9,844 nt of DNA from Chloroflexota bacterium. GTDB taxonomy: Bacteria > Chloroflexota > Limnocylindria > P2-11E. Every line of letters starts with the position of its first letter. Position 1 is the first letter of the stretch. The stretch covers positions 1 to 9,844 of the forward strand of contig VBGU01000156.1 in assembly GCA_005881085.1 (NCBI GenBank), written 5' to 3'. Shown piece after piece: positions 7,050-9,844 of this stretch. Made by a program: the position numbers and the translations under genes. The notes under the pieces were generated by a model. The model saw nothing but the letters and a program-made list of their open reading frames with translations, was not told the origin of the DNA and made no database searches.

Positions 7050-7066
7050 CGCCGGTCTGACCGGCG
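7050..7066. other. perfect 7-bp hairpin in the thiolase-livK gap
   Basis: CGCCGGT (7050-7056), loop CTG, then ACCGGCG (7060-7066). It sits in the 45-base gap between the thiolase stop and the substrate-binding protein start, ending one base before the ribosome binding site. There is no T-tract after it, so it is not a standard intrinsic terminator; a role in mRNA processing or in setting the translation level is possible but unproven. Confidence 0.4.
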
Positions 7067-7067
7067 C

Positions 7068-7075
7068 GGGAGGGG
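7068..7075 (+). promoter_or_regulatory. ribosome binding site of the substrate-binding protein gene
   Basis: GGGAGGGG is four bases before ATG 7080. It is the strongest site near the transporter genes, which fits the usual need for more binding protein than permease. Confidence 0.6.
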
Positions 7076-7079
7076 TGCA

Positions 7080-8351
7080 ATGGGCGGATTCGCAAAGAAC
7101 GAGCTTGCCGCAAAGCGCGGGTACACGTATCGGCTGACGCGGCGCCAGTTCCTCGTCGCAAGCTCCGCGGCCGCTCTCGCGGCGTGCGCGCCCGGCGCGG
7201 TCACGCCGACCGCATCGTCGAGCGCCGCCCCAGGTAAGGAGCTCAAGATCGGCCTGCTCCTGCCCTTCACCGGTGTGTATGCGGAGCTCGGCAACTCGAT
7301 GCGGCGCGCTACCGAGCTGTATCTCAAACAGAGCGACCAGAAGCTCGCGAATCGTCATGTCACCCCGGTCTACGCGGACGATGCGAACGTAACCGCCACG
7401 GGGATCGCGGCGACCCAGAAGTTCATCGACCAGGACCAGGTCGACGTGATGATGGGCGTGGTGCCGACCCCCCTTGCCTATGGGATCCGGAACGCGGTGC
7501 ACGCCGCGAAGCTGATCTTCATCGACACCAACGCCGGCGGCAACGCGCTGACGCGCGACACGACCAACTGCACGCCGTCCTGCAAGAGTCCGTACATCTT
7601 CCGCGCCTCGTTCTCTTCGTACCAGATCTCGTACCCGATAGGTGACTACCTGTCGGCGAAGGGAACGAAAGAGTTTTTCCTCGCGTACGCGAACTACGGG
7701 TTCGGCACCGAGTCGGCGGCCGACTTCACGACCGGTCTCAAGAAGAACGGTGGCAGCACAACGGGAAACGTCGCGCCGCCACTCGGCAACCCCGACTTCG
7801 CCCCGTTCGTCACGCAGATCAAGAACCAGCCGACGAAGAACGTGTATTCGTTCTTCTCCGGCGCGGACGCGATCGGGTTCATCAAGAGCTGGAACTCGCT
7901 CGGTCTGCCCGCCGCCGGCTACAAGATGTACGGCGCCGGGTTCCTCACCGAGCAGGACGTCCTCAAAGAGGTGAAGGATCTCGCGAACGGCGCGATCACG
8001 TCGCTTTTCTGGGCCGTCGAGCTCGACAACGCCGAGAACAAGAAGTTCGTCGCCGACTTTCAAAAGCAGTACCCCCTGCTCCCAGACGTCTTCACGGTCC
8101 AGCAGTACGACGGCATGCGCGCGCTCGACGAAGCCCTCAAGGCGGTCGGTGGCGATACCTCCGACAAGGACAAATTCGTCAAGGCCCTCGAGGACGTGAG
8201 CTTCAAGAGCCCGCGCGGCGACTTCGCGTTCGATAAGACAACCCACAACCCGATCCAGGACATCTACATCCGCGAGGTGAAGACGCAGAACGGGCAGACG
8301 GTGAACACGATCAGCGACAAGATCGCCAAGGTGACCGACCCGGGGAAGTGA
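7080..8351 (+). CDS. Liv-type ABC transporter substrate-binding lipoprotein, Tat-exported
   Basis: Extracytoplasmic binding protein (423 residues, periplasmic-binding-protein fold type I, LivK/HAAT family) that would deliver ligand to the permeases encoded downstream. The N-terminus has a twin-arginine motif LTRRQFLVA (R21, R22), a hydrophobic Ala-rich stretch and a lipobox LAAC with C36 as the lipidated residue, followed by a Ser/Ala/Pro/Thr linker. The mature domain opens with KIGLLLPFTGVYAELG, typical of the family. C164 and C168 lie in NCTPSCKSPYIFRAS, the region where family members often carry a disulfide before the PYxFR motif. The ligand cannot be read from the sequence: the family binds branched-chain amino acids, amides, urea and aromatic acids. 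The neighbouring acyl-CoA genes favour a carboxylic or aromatic acid. The ATG start is fixed by the strong ribosome binding site. Confidence 0.92.
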   Translation: MGGFAKNELAAKRGYTYRLTRRQFLVASSAAALAACAPGAVTPTASSSAAPGKELKIGLLLPFTGVYAELGNSMRRATELYLKQSDQKLANRHVTPVYADDANVTATGIAATQKFIDQDQVDVMMGVVPTPLAYGIRNAVHAAKLIFIDTNAGGNALTRDTTNCTPSCKSPYIFRASFSSYQISYPIGDYLSAKGTKEFFLAYANYGFGTESAADFTTGLKKNGGSTTGNVAPPLGNPDFAPFVTQIKNQPTKNVYSFFSGADAIGFIKSWNSLGLPAAGYKMYGAGFLTEQDVLKEVKDLANGAITSLFWAVELDNAENKKFVADFQKQYPLLPDVFTVQQYDGMRALDEALKAVGGDTSDKDKFVKALEDVSFKSPRGDFAFDKTTHNPIQDIYIREVKTQNGQTVNTISDKIAKVTDPGK

Positions 8352-8358
8352 CCTCCGC

Positions 8359-9234
8359 GTGAGCTTCGAGCTCGTTTTCCAGCAGGCGCTGAACGGTCTG
8401 TCGTTCGGCGCCTTGCTTTTCATCCTCGCCTCCGGTCTCTCCCTCGTGTTCGGGATGATGGACGTGGTCAACCTCGCGCACGGCGCCTTCTACATGCTCG
8501 GCGCGTACGTCGCGCTCTCGGTCGTCCAGCTCACCGGATCGTTCTGGGTCGCCATGCTCGCGGCCCCGGTCGCCCTCGCGCTCCTTGGTCTCCTGATCGA
8601 GCCCCTGCTGCTGCGCCGACTTCGCGGGCGACACCTCGATCAGGTGCTGCTCACGATCGGCGTCTCCCTCGTGATCGTCGACGTCACCGGTCAGCTCTGG
8701 GGCCGCGAGGTCCGCTCGCTGTCGGCGCCGCCCGGCCTCGACGGATCGGTCGCGCTCATCGGTGGCGTCTACCCTGTCTACCGCCTCTTCGTGATGGCGT
8801 TAGGCGTCGTCCTCGCCGCGGCGATGGCCGTGGTCTATCGGCGCACCCGGATCGGCATGCTCATCCGCGCTGGCGTCGAGGACGCGCAGATGCTCGGCGC
8901 GCTCGGCGTCGATACGAATCGGCTCTTCGCATCGACGTTCGCGACGGGTGCGGGGCTCGCGGGCCTCGCCGGGGTGATCGCCGCTCCGGTGTTCGGCATA
9001 CAGCCCGGCATGGACACCGACCCCGGGCTCCTGTATTCGCTCGTCGTCGTGGTGGTCGGCGGTCTCGGCACGCTCTCCGGCGCGGTGGCGGGAAGTCTTC
9101 TGATCGGGCCCGCGGATACCTTCGGCAAAGTGCTGTTCCAGGACGTCGCCCTGGCGGTCATCTTCGCGATCGTCGCTCTCGTGCTCCTTCTGAAGCCCAC
9201 CGGCCTGCTCGGCCGGATCCGCGTAGCGCGATGA
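8359..9234 (+). CDS. livH: LivH-like branched-chain/HAAT ABC transporter permease
   Basis: Integral membrane permease of 291 residues (E. coli LivH is slightly longer) with about eight hydrophobic helices. Diagnostic segments are GLSLVFGMMDVVNLAHGAFYMLGAY near the N-terminus and the cytoplasmic coupling region YRRTRIGMLIRAGVEDAQMLGALGVDT followed by VVVVGGLGTLSGAVAGSLLIG, which contacts the ATPase in this family. The GTG start is seven bases after the binding-protein stop. The GGGGAAG at 8342-8348, in the end of that gene, is about ten bases upstream and can serve as its ribosome binding site. It would pair with the LivM-like subunit encoded next to form the heterodimeric channel. The symbol denotes family position; the substrate is not established. 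Confidence 0.92.
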   Translation: MSFELVFQQALNGLSFGALLFILASGLSLVFGMMDVVNLAHGAFYMLGAYVALSVVQLTGSFWVAMLAAPVALALLGLLIEPLLLRRLRGRHLDQVLLTIGVSLVIVDVTGQLWGREVRSLSAPPGLDGSVALIGGVYPVYRLFVMALGVVLAAAMAVVYRRTRIGMLIRAGVEDAQMLGALGVDTNRLFASTFATGAGLAGLAGVIAAPVFGIQPGMDTDPGLLYSLVVVVVGGLGTLSGAVAGSLLIGPADTFGKVLFQDVALAVIFAIVALVLLLKPTGLLGRIRVAR

Positions 9235-9844
9235 GACCGCTCGTGCGCGGGACCCTCGTCGCGTTGGCTGCGGCGGCGCTCGTGACGTTCCCGTACTGGA
9301 GCGCAGCGTGGGAGTCCACCCGGTTCGCAACGACGCTGCTCCGCGACGGGCTCATTCTCGCGATCTTCGCGCTGTCGCTCGACCTCCTCGTCGGCCGCGC
9401 GGGCATGCCATCGCTCGGCCACGCGGCGTTCTTCGGCGCGGGAGCCTACGCCGCGGGCATCGCCGGCCAGCGCCTCGCGACCGATCAGCTGCCCGTCACG
9501 CTCGGGGCGGCGGCCCTGGTCGCGGCGCTGCTCGCGCTGATCATCGGTGTTCTCGTGGTGCGATCCGAGGGGATCTTCTTCTTGATGCTCACGCTCGCGC
9601 TCGCGCAGATCGTCTTCGCGATCGCATTTCAGTGGACCGCCGTAACGGGCGGCTCGAACGGTCTCTCGGGCGTCGGGCGCCCCATGCTCGCCATGCTCGA
9701 CCTCAGCTCGCCGGATCTCATGTACGTCCTCGTAGCGATCACGTTCGTCGCCGCGGCCTTTGTGGTCTGGGGGCTGGCGCGGTCGCCATACGGACGAGCG
9801 TTGATCGGAGTTCGCGAGAACGAGCGGCGGATGCGTGCGCTCGG
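9231..9844 (+). CDS. livM: LivM-like ABC transporter permease, 3'-truncated by window edge
   Basis: Second permease subunit of the HAAT importer. The ATG overlaps the livH-like stop (ATGA), and the frame stays open to the window end, giving 204 complete codons of an expected 300-350. Recognisable parts are an N-terminal helix, GLILAIFALSLDLLVGRAGMPSLGHAAFFGAGAYAAG (split here as a helix plus the SLGHAAFFG motif), RSEGIFFLMLTLALAQIVF, TGGSNGLSG, and SPYGRALIGVRENERRMRALG, the start of the ATPase-coupling region. The order binding protein, LivH, LivM is the usual one, so LivG and LivF ATPase genes are expected just beyond the right edge. The rest of the permease lies outside the window. Confidence 0.92.
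   Translation, partial: MRPLVRGTLVALAAAALVTFPYWSAAWESTRFATTLLRDGLILAIFALSLDLLVGRAGMPSLGHAAFFGAGAYAAGIAGQRLATDQLPVTLGAAALVAALLALIIGVLVVRSEGIFFLMLTLALAQIVFAIAFQWTAVTGGSNGLSGVGRPMLAMLDLSSPDLMYVLVAITFVAAAFVVWGLARSPYGRALIGVRENERRMRAL

Noticed and set aside
7047..8471. A long open frame on the - strand (about 474 codons) opposite the substrate-binding protein
   Set aside because: It is antisense to a clearly real gene, rich in Arg, Glu and Val, has no recognisable domain, and is what strong GC3 bias produces on the opposite strand.

Overview
This window is a dense, high-GC stretch of bacterial chromosome in which nearly every base is coding. All genes run on the + strand except one small membrane-protein gene. 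Stop and start codons overlap repeatedly (GTGA, ATGA, TAATG junctions), GTG and TTG starts are common, and third codon positions are strongly C/G. The substrate-binding protein has a twin-arginine lipoprotein signal. The style suits a high-GC lineage such as Chloroflexota or an actinobacterial relative, but the sequence alone does not fix the phylum.

Region 1 (1-2566): the 3' part of a PrpE/Acs-type short-chain acyl-CoA synthetase, running in from the left edge. It overlaps by 20 bases an aminoglycoside-phosphotransferase-fold kinase of unknown substrate.

Region 2 (2566-4273): a DNA-repair pair. An Fpg/Nei-family glycosylase starts inside the stop codon of the kinase gene. A Mug-type mismatch-specific uracil/thymine glycosylase follows about 290 bases later. 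Between them, on the - strand, is a small three-helix membrane-protein gene, convergent with the first glycosylase and divergent from the second.

Region 3 (4276-7034): acyl-CoA catabolism of phenylacetate/beta-oxidation type. The genes are an enoyl-CoA hydratase close to the mitochondrial ECHS1 type but broken by a frameshift, a PaaG-like crotonase isomerase, and a PaaJ/PcaF-like thiolase. Each start is coupled to the preceding stop. No 3-hydroxyacyl-CoA dehydrogenase is present in the window.

Region 4 (7050-9844): a Liv-type (HAAT) ABC importer: a Tat lipoprotein substrate-binding protein, a LivH-like permease and a LivM-like permease cut by the right edge. The ATPases (LivG/LivF) would be expected beyond the edge. 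The simplest reading of regions 3 and 4 is uptake of an organic acid, possibly aromatic or branched, followed by CoA-thioester breakdown to acetyl-CoA and a second acyl-CoA.

I found no RNA genes, CRISPR arrays, insertion sequences or phage genes. I do not see a clearly new biological system. The points most worth checking are the frameshift between the two catalytic glutamates of the hydratase, unusual residues at conserved positions of the acyl-CoA synthetase and the Fpg/Nei zinc finger, and the overlap of the unknown kinase gene with the synthetase gene.
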